From JBBPZA01 sp963728925 (GTDB taxonomy: Bacteria > Actinomycetota > Thermoleophilia > Solirubrobacterales > Solirubrobacteraceae), in assembly GCA_963728925.1 (NCBI GenBank), contig CAVSMB010000005.1:62001-126000 (forward strand): a stretch of 64,000 nt of DNA, in the 5' to 3' direction. Below the pieces are notes generated by a model. It had not been told where the DNA came from, did no database searches, and saw nothing but the letters and a program-made list of their open reading frames with translations. This document shows, one piece after another, positions 26,001-34,918 of the stretch (position 1 is its first letter; every line of letters starts with the position of its first letter). The position numbers were made by a program, and so were the translations under genes.

Positions 26001-28588
26001 CGCAGTGCTCTTCCGTAGGAACGAGTGTACGACCGGAAGGCCTCCGAGCGAGCGAGATCGGTGCGCCGCGCGGGCGGGACCGTGACCGCACGGCGCTCAC
26101 GGTCGACGACCACGAGGCCCAGCTCGGCGAGGATGCGCAGCAGCCGGCCGGCGTGGCGGGCGGTCCGCGGCCGCGCGCCGGCGCCACGCAGCGCGGCCGG
26201 GAGCCCGTCGCCCTGCGCGCGGCCCAGGTCGCGCAGCGTCCGGTAGAGGTCGGCGACGCCGTCGCGCAACGCCGCCTCGTGCTCGAGCACCCGCACCGCA
26301 AAGCGCCGTTCCGCCTCGCCCCATGCGAGATGGGTCCAGCCCGCGCCGGGAAGCGCGGGCGGACGCGGCAGCGCCGGCGGGTCGAGGAGCACGACGTGGC
26401 GGAAGGGCGCGGCGAGGCCCGGATCTCGGTCGAGCGCCTCGTGCGAGCACAGCGAGAACCCGCCGAGCCGCTCGGACAGCGGGCCAGCCCGCCGCTCGAC
26501 GCCGGCGCACGCGACGAGGACGCCCTCACCCGTGGCGACGAGATCGGCGATCACCCCGGCGACCCCGGCCGACCGGCGGTCGACGACGAGGCGGGTGGGA
26601 GCGGGCGCGGCCTCGGCGACCCGAGCGGCGATCGACGAAGGGGCGGCGGCCTCGGCCTCCCGAACGCCCCTCGCGGCGGCTTCTCCCCCGATCCCGGCCT
26701 CTCCCGGCAGCGGCCCATCGAGCTCGGCGAGGGCGGCCGCGAGGTAGTCCTCCGGCTCCCCGACAAGGTCGATAGGTGGCGGGTCGCAGGCGCGGGCGCA
26801 GCGCAGGACGAGGCGCGGCTCGACGGCGCCGTTGTACTCGTTGAGCTCGAGGCGGACGGTCGCGTCGACGGGCTCGCCCTCGGCAACCGGCAGCCGAGGC
26901 GTGCCGAAGGACAAGGCGCGCGAGCGAATCCCGCCGGCGTGCAGGGTGAAGCGGACGTGCCGCCCCTCGCCCATCGGCCGCGCGTCGGCGAACGCCGCGG
27001 CCGGCACGAGCAGCGTCGGGGCGGGGTTGCCCATCCCGCACGGCTCGAGCGCCTCGAGCTCCTCGGCCAGTTCTGCGCCGAGTGCGTCGCCGGTGACGAC
27101 GGCGTCGACCCGCTCGACCGGCACAAGATCCTCCGGACGCAGGGCGGCCGACGCGTGCGCCTCGAAGGCCGTGCGGAAGTCCTCGAGCCGGGCGCGCTCG
27201 ATCTCCAGGCCGGCGGCCGCGCGATGGCCGCCGTGACGGGCGAGGTGTGCCGCGCAGGCGTCCAGCCCGCCGAGCAGGTCGAACCCGGGGATCGAGCGCG
27301 CCGACCCGGTTCCCCGCTCGCCGTCCATGGCGACGAGGACGGCCGGCCGGTGATGGCGCTCGGCGATCCGCGACGCAACGATCCCGATCACCCCCGGATG
27401 CCACCCCTCGCCCGCGAGCACGAACGCACAGGGGCCGGCGTCGGCGGTTCCCGCCGGGACGGCCTCGCCCTCCCCCGCCGGGCCGGCCTCGCCCTCCCCC
27501 GCCGGGCCGGCCTCGCCCTCGGGTTCTGCTCCACCGGCCCCCGCCGCACGGCGCTCGGCCCACTCGCGCTTCGCCTCGGCGACGAGCGCCTCCGCCTCGA
27601 AGCGCGTCCGCTCCTCGACCGCTCGGCGCTCGGCGTTGAGCGCGTCGAGCTCGGCGGCGATCTGCTCCGCGCGGCGCTCGTCGGTGGTCAACGCGAGCTC
27701 GACGCCCGCGTCGGCTCGTTGCAGCCGGCCGGCGGCGTTGATGCGCGGCGCGAGGCCGAAGGCCAGCGCGGTGGCATCCAGGCCCGACGGATCCACGCGG
27801 GCGACGCGCATCAGCGCGCGCAGGCCGGGCTTCGCGGTGCCCGCGAGCGCCCGCAGGCCCTCGCGCACGAGCCGGCGGTTCTCCCCGCGCAGCGGAACGA
27901 CGTCGGCGACCGTCGCCAATGCCACGAGGTCGAGGTCCTCGTCGGCGTCGGCGCCGTCGCGACCGGCCGTCTCGAAGAGCGCCGCGGCGAGCTTGTAGGC
28001 CACCCCCGTCCCGCACAGGTCAGGGCACGGATAGCGGCCGATCCGCGGGTGGACGATCGCGGCGTCGGGAAGCCGTCCGTCCGCCCGCGGGGCGTGGTGG
28101 TCGGTGACCACGACGTCAATCCCCGCCGCCCGCGCCGCGGCGACCTCGTCGACCGCGGTGATCGCGCAGTCGACGGTGACGAGCAGCCGCGCGCCCTCGC
28201 GCGCGAGACGCTCCACCGTGCGGGCCGACAGGCCGTAGCCGTCCTCGGTCCGGCTCGGCAGGAACCACGAGGGCTGCGCCCCCAAGGCCCGCAGCGTCCG
28301 CACGACGATCGCCGTCGCGCACACCCCGTCCACGTCGTAGTCGCCGTGCACGACGATCGGCGAGCCCGCGCGCACATGGCCCAGGACGACCTCGACGGCC
28401 GCTTTCATTCCGACGAGCATCGAGGGAGGGTGCGCCTCGTCGGCCGCGAGGAAGGCTCGCGCCGCCGCCGGGGCGGCGCACCCCCGCCGCACGAGGATCT
28501 GCGCGAGCACGTGCCCGATCCCGAGCCCGCGCTCCAGACGCGCGGCCGCGGCGAAATCGTAAAGCGGGATGTCGAGCCGCGGCTGCAC
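25967..28588 (-). CDS. recJ: Single-stranded-DNA-specific exonuclease RecJ
   Basis: 5'-3' ssDNA exonuclease for recombination and repair, 873 residues. Motifs of the DHH superfamily: VVHGDYDVDGVCATA, TVDCAITA, VVTDHHAPRADG, and the DHHA1 region GWHPGVIGIVASRI, then GGHRAAAG. Between DHH and DHHA1 is a Gly/Glu/Pro/Ala linker made of three 24-bp repeats. The C-terminus has an extra ~250-residue part beyond the OB-fold that I cannot assign. GTG 28588 is chosen because TACGGT lies seven nt upstream (28596-28601). It overlaps rel by 34 bp. Confidence 0.9.
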   Translation of the reverse strand: MQPRLDIPLYDFAAAARLERGLGIGHVLAQILVRRGCAAPAAARAFLAADEAHPPSMLVGMKAAVEVVLGHVRAGSPIVVHGDYDVDGVCATAIVVRTLRALGAQPSWFLPSRTEDGYGLSARTVERLAREGARLLVTVDCAITAVDEVAAARAAGIDVVVTDHHAPRADGRLPDAAIVHPRIGRYPCPDLCGTGVAYKLAAALFETAGRDGADADEDLDLVALATVADVVPLRGENRRLVREGLRALAGTAKPGLRALMRVARVDPSGLDATALAFGLAPRINAAGRLQRADAGVELALTTDERRAEQIAAELDALNAERRAVEERTRFEAEALVAEAKREWAERRAAGAGGAEPEGEAGPAGEGEAGPAGEGEAVPAGTADAGPCAFVLAGEGWHPGVIGIVASRIAERHHRPAVLVAMDGERGTGSARSIPGFDLLGGLDACAAHLARHGGHRAAAGLEIERARLEDFRTAFEAHASAALRPEDLVPVERVDAVVTGDALGAELAEELEALEPCGMGNPAPTLLVPAAAFADARPMGEGRHVRFTLHAGGIRSRALSFGTPRLPVAEGEPVDATVRLELNEYNGAVEPRLVLRCARACDPPPIDLVGEPEDYLAAALAELDGPLPGEAGIGGEAAARGVREAEAAAPSSIAARVAEAAPAPTRLVVDRRSAGVAGVIADLVATGEGVLVACAGVERRAGPLSERLGGFSLCSHEALDRDPGLAAPFRHVVLLDPPALPRPPALPGAGWTHLAWGEAERRFAVRVLEHEAALRDGVADLYRTLRDLGRAQGDGLPAALRGAGARPRTARHAGRLLRILAELGLVVVDRERRAVTVPPARRTDLARSEAFRSYTRSYGRALRCLGESTARAA
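27451..27522. repeat. In-frame 24-bp minisatellite inside recJ
   Basis: Three copies of a 24-bp unit (CCGCCGGGCCGGCCTCGCCC + TCCC), with one mismatch in the first, encode repeats of the octapeptide GEGEAGPA on the minus strand. They form a flexible linker between the two catalytic domains of RecJ. Copy number could vary between strains without a frameshift. Confidence 0.8.
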
Positions 28589-28698
28589 CTCCCGGACCGT
28601 ACGGCCGCCACCCGACGGAACCCGGGTCGAGGGCCCGGTTCTCAACGACCCGGTCGCGCGTCTTCGGCGCGGAGCTGCCGGTGGCGCCCCGCCGCGCG

Positions 28699-28968
28699 CT
28701 ACGCCTCGGCCAGGCGCTCCTGGCGCACGCCGAGGAGGTAGACGACCCCGATCCCGATCAGCGCGCCCGGGATGGCTTCGAGTGCGGTGAGCAGGTGCGT
28801 GTCGTTCTCGCCGGGGATCGTGAAGCCGTTCACGGCGAAGCCGAAGAGGAAGGCGCCGATCAGCGCGCCGAGGAACGCGCCGACGATCCCGCCCCACTCG
28901 CGGTCGGGCAGGAAGATCGTGAAGTGCCAGATCGCCAGGCCCATCATGATCCACGCGAGCGCGCCCAT
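28699..28968 (-). CDS. Small membrane protein (GlsB/YeaQ/YmgE-like)
   Basis: 89 residues with three hydrophobic segments: WIMMGLAIWHF, GGIVGAFLGALIGAFLFGF and PGALIGIGVVYLL. The glycine-zipper middle segment resembles the transglycosylase-associated YeaQ/YmgE family. ATG 28968 overlaps the secDF stop (ATGA), so it is coupled to the translocase gene. Whether it assists SecDF is unknown. Confidence 0.65.
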   Translation of the reverse strand: MGALAWIMMGLAIWHFTIFLPDREWGGIVGAFLGALIGAFLFGFAVNGFTIPGENDTHLLTALEAIPGALIGIGVVYLLGVRQERLAEA

Positions 28969-31900
28969 CAGCGGCGTCTCCCGTGGCGCTTGCCCCGTGG
29001 TTTGTTGCGCGGCTTTGGCCGTCCTGACTGCTTCGTCGCCGCAGCGTCGACCTCCTCGGGGGTGAGATCCGGAGCCGGGGGCACCCCCTCGTCGCCGCCG
29101 TCCGCCGGCGCCGAGCTGGGCTCAGGCGCATGCTCGGGCACGGCGCCTCTGGGCTCCTCGTCGGCCGCGCGCTCGCCGTCGGGCGCAGCAGGCGCAGCGG
29201 GCGCGTCGGGCCCAGCGCGCTCGGCGTTCGCCCGCCCGTTGCGCCGCGTGCGCACCGCGCCCGTCGTCGAGGACCCCGCACGGGAGCCGGCGCGGGGCGA
29301 GGAGGGCGCCGACGGCGCCGTCGGCTCGGACTCCTCCTCGGCGCCGACCTCGGGCTCGATCTCGCGCACCATGTCCTCGAACTCCTCCTGGGACACCTCG
29401 GCGGGCTGGTCGGCGCTCACGCCGCGCCGGAAGCGGCTGCGCTTGCGCTCGGGCTCGACGTCCACCACCTCGCCGGCACGGGTGACCGTCGCGTAGGCGG
29501 GCACGACCCCGTCGTTGCGACGTGCGACCGAGGCCATGCGCGCCCGCCACGTCGGCTCGCGCTCCTTCCAGCGGGTGAGCACCGGCGTCGCGATGAAGAT
29601 CGACGAGTACGCGCCCGAGGCGATGCCGACGATCAGCGCGAAGGCGAAGTCCTTGAGCGTCTGCCCGCCGAAGAAGTACAGGCACAGGACGGGCAGCAGG
29701 GTGCAGAAGCTCGTGGCCAGCGACCGGGTGAGCACCTCGGAGAGCGAGCGGTTGACGATCTGCGAGAAGGCCGCCCGCGGCATGCGCGGCACGTTCTCGC
29801 GCACGCGGTCGAAGACGATGATCGTGTCGTAGAGCGAGTAGCCGAGGATCGTGAGAAGCGCCGCGACCGTCGACGTCGTCACCTCCCGGCCGGTGAGCGA
29901 GTAGACGCCGCTCGTGATGAGGACGTCGTGCATCAGCGCGATGAGCACGGGCACCGCGTACTTCCACTCGAAGCGCAGCGCGATGTAGGCGGAGATCACG
30001 ATCAGCGAGGTGATGATCGCGATCAGCGCGGTGCGCGCGACCGTCTGCCCGAAGGTCGGGCCGATCGACTGGTTGGAGAAGTTCTGCCCCACCCCGAAGC
30101 GACGGTCGAGGTCGGCGCGCACCTTGGTCACCTCGGCCGGACGCAGCGTCGAGGTGGAGATCTGGAACACGTTGCGCCCCAGGTCCGCATTGTTGACGCG
30201 CTGGATCTTCGCGTCGCCGTAGCCGGCGGCCTGCATGACCGAGCGGACTTGGTTCTCGTCGGCCGGCCGCTCGAGCGCCGTCTGGATCCGCGTTCCCGAC
30301 TCGAAGTCGATGCCGAAGTTCAGGCCCTTGCCGCCGATGGCCAGCGCCCCGATGAGCAGGATCGCGCCGGACATCGAGAAGAACCACTTCGAGGCGCCCA
30401 TGAAGTCGGGCCGCCAGCGGCGCTTCTGCGGGCCCGCCCCCAGCGCGCCGGGGCGCGCGAGCAGTGGCGAGCGGCTCATCGTCCCGAGGATGGCCGAGGT
30501 GAGGAGCACGGCGCAGAACAGCGAGACCAGCGTGCCGACGCCCAGCACGAAGGCGAAGCCCTTGACCCCGGCGGTGGCCAGGATGAAGAGGATGAACGCC
30601 GTCATGATCGTCACGACGTTCGCGTCGATGATCGCCGAGAGGCCCTTCTTGTAGCCCGCGGCGATGCCCGCTGGAACCGATCTGCCGGCGCGTATCTCCT
30701 CCTTGACCCGTTCGAAGATCACGATGTTCGCGTCGGCCGCGACGCCGATCGTGAGGATCAGGCCGGCGATCCCGGGAAGGGTCAGGGTGATCGGGATCAG
30801 CTTGATGAGCGCGAAGAAGTAGATCGCGTAGACCACGAGGGCGAGCGAGGCGATGCCCCCGAGCACGCGGTAGAAGAGCAGCAGGAAGAGCACGACGATG
30901 GCAAAGCCGGCGATGCCGGCAAGCAGGCCCTGGTGCAGCGCCTGGCGCCCGAGCGTCGCCGAGACCTGCGACTGGGAGATCAGCTCGAGCTTGATCGGCA
31001 GGGCGCCGGTCTTCAGCAGCCGCGCGAGGTCCTGCGCGCTCGAGATCGTGAAGCCGCCCGAGATCTGCGCCCCGTTGCGCCCGTCGATGCCGTCGGGGTT
31101 CTCGACGTAGGAGATGAACGGCCGCGTGATCACCTCGTTGTCCAGGACGGCGGCGAAGTGCTGGAAGGAGTTCGCCGGCGGCTGGCCCGGGATCGTCTGG
31201 GTCCGTCCGCGGTCGGCCACCCGCCGCGTCACGTTCTGGAAGGCCTTGCGCCCCTTGTCGGTGAACGAGAAGGTGACGATCGGCGCGCCGCTCCCACCCG
31301 CGCCCTGGTCGAAGTTCTGCTCGGGGTTCTTGATGTCGGTGCCCGAGAGCTCGGGGTTGTCGTTGAGGACGAAGTAGCGGTCGTAGGGCTGGTTCTTCGG
31401 GAAGTTGTCGGGCCGGTCGGCCTTGACGACGACCGTCCCCGGGTTGACCTTGATGACCTGGCTGCCTGGCGGCTGGACCCCCCGGCGCTCGGAGAGCAGA
31501 CTGGCCCGCGTGTCCTCGGGCCCGGCGAGCAGGCGGCGATCCTTGGAGAACAGGTACCACTGGGTGGTGGTGGTGTTGTTGGCGTCCCTGATCGGCGGCC
31601 GCAGCGAGGCGCGCTTGACCGCGTCATAGAGCGTGGGAATCGGGTTCTCGGTGACCTGGCGGTTCGTCGGGTCGGGCTTGCCCTGGGGCCCGATGACGTT
31701 GGGCTCCCAGTCGTAGAAGTGCAGCTGTGCGACCTTGCCCACCTGCGCCTGCGCGCGCTCGGCGTTCGTGACGCTCGGCAACCCGACCGAGATCTGGTCG
31801 CGGCCCGAACGCTGGATCTCGGGCTCGGCGACGCCGAGCGCGTCGACGCGCTCGCGCATGATGTCCACGGCGCGGTCCAGCGCGTCCTGGGTGACCTGGG

Positions 31901-32057
31901 GCTGCTGGGGCGTCGGCTTGCCCTGGTAGACGAGCTCCACCCCGCCCCTGAGGTCCAGGCCCTCCTTCGTCGGCTTGGTCGCGATCACCACGAGCGAGGC
32001 GATGAGCAGGCCGAGGACGACCAGCAGGATGAAGAGGTTGCGGCGGCGATCGGTCAT
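28968..32057 (-). CDS. secDF: SecDF protein-export translocase, fused
   Basis: Single 1029-residue polypeptide containing both SecD and SecF, the proton-driven membrane proteins that help pull exported proteins through SecYEG. SecD: first helix, a large P1 region, then six helices with PITLTLPGIAGLILTIGVAA and VVTIMTAF. A linker (RSPLLARPGALGAGPQ) leads to SecF, starting FSMSGAILLIGALAI, with LNFGIDFESGTRIQ and SLYDTIIVFDRVREN. A ~180-residue acidic, Pro/Ala-rich C-terminus is extra. No yajC is adjacent. Upstream are the zinc-ribbon/PAS gene and ruvB on the same strand. Confidence 0.93.
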   Translation of the reverse strand: MTDRRRNLFILLVVLGLLIASLVVIATKPTKEGLDLRGGVELVYQGKPTPQQPQVTQDALDRAVDIMRERVDALGVAEPEIQRSGRDQISVGLPSVTNAERAQAQVGKVAQLHFYDWEPNVIGPQGKPDPTNRQVTENPIPTLYDAVKRASLRPPIRDANNTTTTQWYLFSKDRRLLAGPEDTRASLLSERRGVQPPGSQVIKVNPGTVVVKADRPDNFPKNQPYDRYFVLNDNPELSGTDIKNPEQNFDQGAGGSGAPIVTFSFTDKGRKAFQNVTRRVADRGRTQTIPGQPPANSFQHFAAVLDNEVITRPFISYVENPDGIDGRNGAQISGGFTISSAQDLARLLKTGALPIKLELISQSQVSATLGRQALHQGLLAGIAGFAIVVLFLLLFYRVLGGIASLALVVYAIYFFALIKLIPITLTLPGIAGLILTIGVAADANIVIFERVKEEIRAGRSVPAGIAAGYKKGLSAIIDANVVTIMTAFILFILATAGVKGFAFVLGVGTLVSLFCAVLLTSAILGTMSRSPLLARPGALGAGPQKRRWRPDFMGASKWFFSMSGAILLIGALAIGGKGLNFGIDFESGTRIQTALERPADENQVRSVMQAAGYGDAKIQRVNNADLGRNVFQISTSTLRPAEVTKVRADLDRRFGVGQNFSNQSIGPTFGQTVARTALIAIITSLIVISAYIALRFEWKYAVPVLIALMHDVLITSGVYSLTGREVTTSTVAALLTILGYSLYDTIIVFDRVRENVPRMPRAAFSQIVNRSLSEVLTRSLATSFCTLLPVLCLYFFGGQTLKDFAFALIVGIASGAYSSIFIATPVLTRWKEREPTWRARMASVARRNDGVVPAYATVTRAGEVVDVEPERKRSRFRRGVSADQPAEVSQEEFEDMVREIEPEVGAEEESEPTAPSAPSSPRAGSRAGSSTTGAVRTRRNGRANAERAGPDAPAAPAAPDGERAADEEPRGAVPEHAPEPSSAPADGGDEGVPPAPDLTPEEVDAAATKQSGRPKPRNKPRGKRHGRRR

Positions 32058-32100
32058 GACGAGCCCTACAGGCTACCCGTGCTCAGGGGCCCTGACGGGG

Positions 32101-32550
32101 CTACTTCTGCGGCGTGAGGACGACCAGCAGGCCGCCGTCATCGTCGTAGGCCGGGAACAGGTCGGCGGTCGCCCGGGCGGGCAGGTCGCCCTCCGCGTTG
32201 ACCTCCACCGACTTGCGCAGGACGCGGACGCCCCACTCCAGCGCGGTCCCGACGTGGTCGGCTCCGTCCTCGAAGCGCAGGCCGAGCACCTCGCTCGCGG
32301 CGCGGCCGATGACGCGCTCCTCCTTTAGCCCGGTCAGCTCGAAGGAGCCGCGCCCGCAGCCGATCACCTTGCCCTCCTGGTCCAGCACGAAGAAGGCCGC
32401 GTCGGGCGCCGGGTAGTAGTCGTCGAGCAGCTCGAAGAGGAACGGGAAACCACAGCGCGAGCAGCCCTTCGGCGCGCGCCGGAAGCCGGCCGTGCGCTCG
32501 CTTGCGCTCGTGCGGTTGCCGCAGTTCGGGCAGATGAACAGGTGCGCCAT
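32101..32550 (-). CDS. Zinc-ribbon plus PAS-domain protein
   Basis: 149 residues. The N-terminus LFICPNCGNRTSASER, with a second CSRCG, forms a zinc ribbon. The rest is a PAS-like fold starting DAAFFVLDQEGKVIGCGRG and running to AEGDLPARATADLFPAYDDD. A possible small redox or ligand sensor; the partner is unknown. ATG 32550 follows GAGGGAAC. It lies 43 bp before secDF and may be cotranscribed with it. Confidence 0.7.
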   Translation of the reverse strand: MAHLFICPNCGNRTSASERTAGFRRAPKGCSRCGFPFLFELLDDYYPAPDAAFFVLDQEGKVIGCGRGSFELTGLKEERVIGRAASEVLGLRFEDGADHVGTALEWGVRVLRKSVEVNAEGDLPARATADLFPAYDDDGGLLVVLTPQK

Positions 32551-32626
32551 GTTCCCTCGGGACGATAGAAGCCGCCGGAAGCCTAGGCCGGGCACCTAAA
32601 CGCTTGCTTCAGCGGCGCTCGGGCGC

Positions 32627-33640
32627 TCAGAACAGCGTCGCGTCCTTGGGCGGCTCGAGGCCGAGGTGGGCCCAGGCGCGGGCCGTGGCCTGGCGGCCCC
32701 GCGGCGTGCGCTGGAGCAGCCCGCGCTGGAGCAGGTAGGGCTCGTAGACGTCCTCGATCGTGTCGCGCTCCTCGCCGACGGCGACCGCGAGCGTCGAGAG
32801 CCCGACCGGCCCCCCGCCGAACTTGTCGCACACGGCGTGGAGGATCTCGCGGTCGAGGCGGTCCAGGCCCTCGTGGTCGACCTCGAGCAGGTCCAGCGCG
32901 GCGGTGGCGACCACCGCGTCGATCGCCCCGCGGCCCCGCACCTCGGCGTAGTCGCGCACGCGCTTGAGCAGCCGGTTGGCCACGCGGGGCGTCCCGCGGC
33001 TGCGGGCGGCGATCGCCCCCGCGCCCTCGTCGTCGACGGCCACCTCGAGGATCGCCGCCGAGCGGCGCACGATGCGGGCGAGGTCGGCCGGCGCGTAGTG
33101 CTCGAGGCGGTGCTGGATGCCGAAGCGGTCGCGCAGCGGCGTGGTGAGCAGGCCGGCGCGCGTCGTGGCGCCGACGAGCGTGAAGTCCGGCAGGTCGAGG
33201 GTGACCACGCGAGCGCCGGCCCCCTGGCCGACGGTGATCGGCAGGCGGTGGTCCTCCATCGCCGGGTAGAAGGTCTCCTCCAGCGCCCGCGGGAGGCGAT
33301 GGATCTCGTCGACGAAGAACACGCTGCGCGGCTCGAGCGCGGTCAGGAAGGCGGCGACGTCGCCCTTGCGCTCGAGCGCCGGGCCGGCGGTCTGGATGAA
33401 CGGCACGCCGAGCTGGTGGGCGACGATCTGGGCGAGCGAGGTCTTCCCGAGGCCAGGCGGGCCGGCGAGCAGGACGTGGTCGAGCGCCTCGCCGCGCGCG
33501 GCGGCCGCCTCGATCGAGACCGCGAGCTGGTCCTTGACCGGCGCCTGGCCGACGAAGTCCTCCAGGCGGCGCGGGCGCAGCGAGCGCTCGAAGTCGTCCT
33601 CGGCGATCGCGTCGGGCGTCTGGACGCGCGTCTCGGTCAC
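32627..33640 (-). CDS. ruvB: Holliday junction branch-migration ATPase RuvB
   Basis: Hexameric AAA+ motor that drives branch migration with RuvA. 337 residues. The N-terminal pattern LRPRRLEDFVGQ is canonical; Walker A is LLAGPPGLGKTSLAQI, Walker B FFVDEIHRL, sensor VGATTRAGLL. The C-terminal winged helix ends QRTPRGRQATARAWAHLGL. GTG 33640 overlaps the ruvA stop by 4 bp (GTGA). Confidence 0.96.
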   Translation of the reverse strand: MTETRVQTPDAIAEDDFERSLRPRRLEDFVGQAPVKDQLAVSIEAAAARGEALDHVLLAGPPGLGKTSLAQIVAHQLGVPFIQTAGPALERKGDVAAFLTALEPRSVFFVDEIHRLPRALEETFYPAMEDHRLPITVGQGAGARVVTLDLPDFTLVGATTRAGLLTTPLRDRFGIQHRLEHYAPADLARIVRRSAAILEVAVDDEGAGAIAARSRGTPRVANRLLKRVRDYAEVRGRGAIDAVVATAALDLLEVDHEGLDRLDREILHAVCDKFGGGPVGLSTLAVAVGEERDTIEDVYEPYLLQRGLLQRTPRGRQATARAWAHLGLEPPKDATLF

Positions 33641-34215
33641 CGCCGCGACCCCTTGAGCGCGTGGGCGATCAGCGCCTCGGGCGTGTCGCCCGGCGCGTCG
33701 TCGAGCAGCTCGTCGGCCTCCTGGGGGGCGAAGCCGAGGCCGAGCAGGCCCTCGCGCGCCAGCGCGCGCGAGTCGTCGGGCGCGGCGTGGAGCACGCGCT
33801 CGACGCTCGGCTCGCCGGCCACCTTCTCGCGCAGCTCGACGACGATCCGCTCCGCCGTGCGCTTGCCGATGCCCGGCACCGCCTGCAGCCGCCCGACGTC
33901 GCCGGCCGCCAGCGCGGCGACGAGCTCGCGCGGCGGGCCGCCGGAGAGCACGGCGAGCGCGACCTTCGGCCCGACCGACTGCACGCCGATCAGCAGGAGG
34001 AAGAGATCGCGCTCCTCCTCGGCCGCGAACCCGTACAGGGCGAGCGCGTCGTCGCGGACGACGAGGTGGGTGTGCAGCGTGGCCGCCCGCCCGACCGCGG
34101 GCACGTGGCGCAGCGTCTCGGCGGACACCGCGCAGCGGTAGCCGACCCCTCCGCACTCCAGGACGACGTGGTCGCCGCGGCGCACGGCGACGGTGCCCGA
34201 CAGCAGCGCGATCAC
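33637..34215 (-). CDS. ruvA: Holliday junction DNA-binding protein RuvA
   Basis: 192 residues. OB-fold domain I (IALLSGTVAVRRGDHVVLEC), two helix-hairpin-helix motifs in domain II (IGVQSVGPKVALAVL and LQAVPGIGKRTAERIVVEL), and domain III, which contacts RuvB (LGFAPQEADELLDD). GTG 34215 overlaps the stop of the 35-residue mini-ORF between ruvC and ruvA, and its stop overlaps ruvB, giving a chain of overlaps. Confidence 0.95.
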   Translation of the reverse strand: MIALLSGTVAVRRGDHVVLECGGVGYRCAVSAETLRHVPAVGRAATLHTHLVVRDDALALYGFAAEEERDLFLLLIGVQSVGPKVALAVLSGGPPRELVAALAAGDVGRLQAVPGIGKRTAERIVVELREKVAGEPSVERVLHAAPDDSRALAREGLLGLGFAPQEADELLDDAPGDTPEALIAHALKGSRR

Positions 34216-34319
34216 CGCGCGGCCTCCACGCCGGTCGCGACCGGCGCCCAACCCCGCAGCGCGAACACCGCGCGGCCTCCAAGGCGCGCGACCGCGGCCC
34301 GGTCCAGCGCCCCGATCAC
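34212..34319 (-). CDS. 35-codon mini-ORF bridging ruvC and ruvA
   Basis: Its GTG (34319) overlaps the ruvC TGA and its TGA (34212-34214) overlaps the ruvA GTG, so ribosomes could step through three reading frames in turn. The peptide end WAPVATGVEAAR resembles the ruvC end RAPVAAAVEMAR. In addition, about 25 bp around the ruvA start (GGAGGCCGCGCGGTG onward) recur with one mismatch about 53 bp upstream, so it looks like a diverged tandem copy of the gene junction. No protein family is recognised; it may only serve to couple translation. Confidence 0.45.
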   Translation of the reverse strand: MIGALDRAAVARLGGRAVFALRGWAPVATGVEAAR

Positions 34320-34813
34320 CGTGCCATCTCCACGGCGGCGGCGACCGGCGCCCGGTTGGCGTGGCAGATGGCCACCGCCAGCGCGTCGGCGGCATGGTCG
34401 GGCGTCGGAGGGGCGGGCAGGTCGAGCAGGCCCGCGACCATCGCCTGTACCTGTGCCTTGCCCGCGCGGCCATGGCCGCACACGGCGCCCTTGACCTGCT
34501 GGGGCGTGTAGCCCGCACAGGCGATGCCGCGCTGGCCCGCGGCCAGCAGGGCGACGCCGCGGGCCTGGCCGACCGCGAAGGCCGAGCGGGCGTTGGCGCC
34601 GAAGTAGAGGTCCTCGATGGCCATCGCCTCGGGCGCGTGCTCGTCGAGGAGCTCCGCGACCCGCGCGTGGATGGCGGCCAGCCGCCGCGCGGGATCGGCG
34701 CCCGCCGAGGTGGTGATCACCCCGCCGTCGAGGGCGACGAGCCGCGCGCCGCGGCGCGCGACCACGCCGTAGCCGGTCGCGGCGGTGCCGGGATCGATGC
34801 CGAGAACGACCAT
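34316..34813 (-). CDS. ruvC: Holliday junction resolvase RuvC
   Basis: Dimeric endonuclease that cuts Holliday junctions. 165 residues, family length. The catalytic acids are in VLGIDPGTAATGYG, AIEDLYFGAN and DHAADALAVAICH, and KAQVQAMV is also typical. ATG 34813; the divergent HD-GYP gene starts 105 bp away. ruvC, ruvA and ruvB stand in the usual actinobacterial order, but yebC, often directly upstream, is displaced to 38.4 kb. Confidence 0.95.
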   Translation of the reverse strand: MVVLGIDPGTAATGYGVVARRGARLVALDGGVITTSAGADPARRLAAIHARVAELLDEHAPEAMAIEDLYFGANARSAFAVGQARGVALLAAGQRGIACAGYTPQQVKGAVCGHGRAGKAQVQAMVAGLLDLPAPPTPDHAADALAVAICHANRAPVAAAVEMAR

Positions 34814-34918
34814 GCGGGGTGGATTCTCCGGCCCACGTCGGATGCCTTCCTCGTCCACGTGTCCATCCGGGGCGCCTCGCGCGCGAGGCGGCCGCGGTGC
34901 GGGCCGACGCCACTCGTG

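Noticed and set aside
28589..29281. 230-codon N-terminal extension of recJ
   Set aside because: It is antisense-frame sequence over the small membrane gene and secDF; a -10 box and the family start support GTG 28588.
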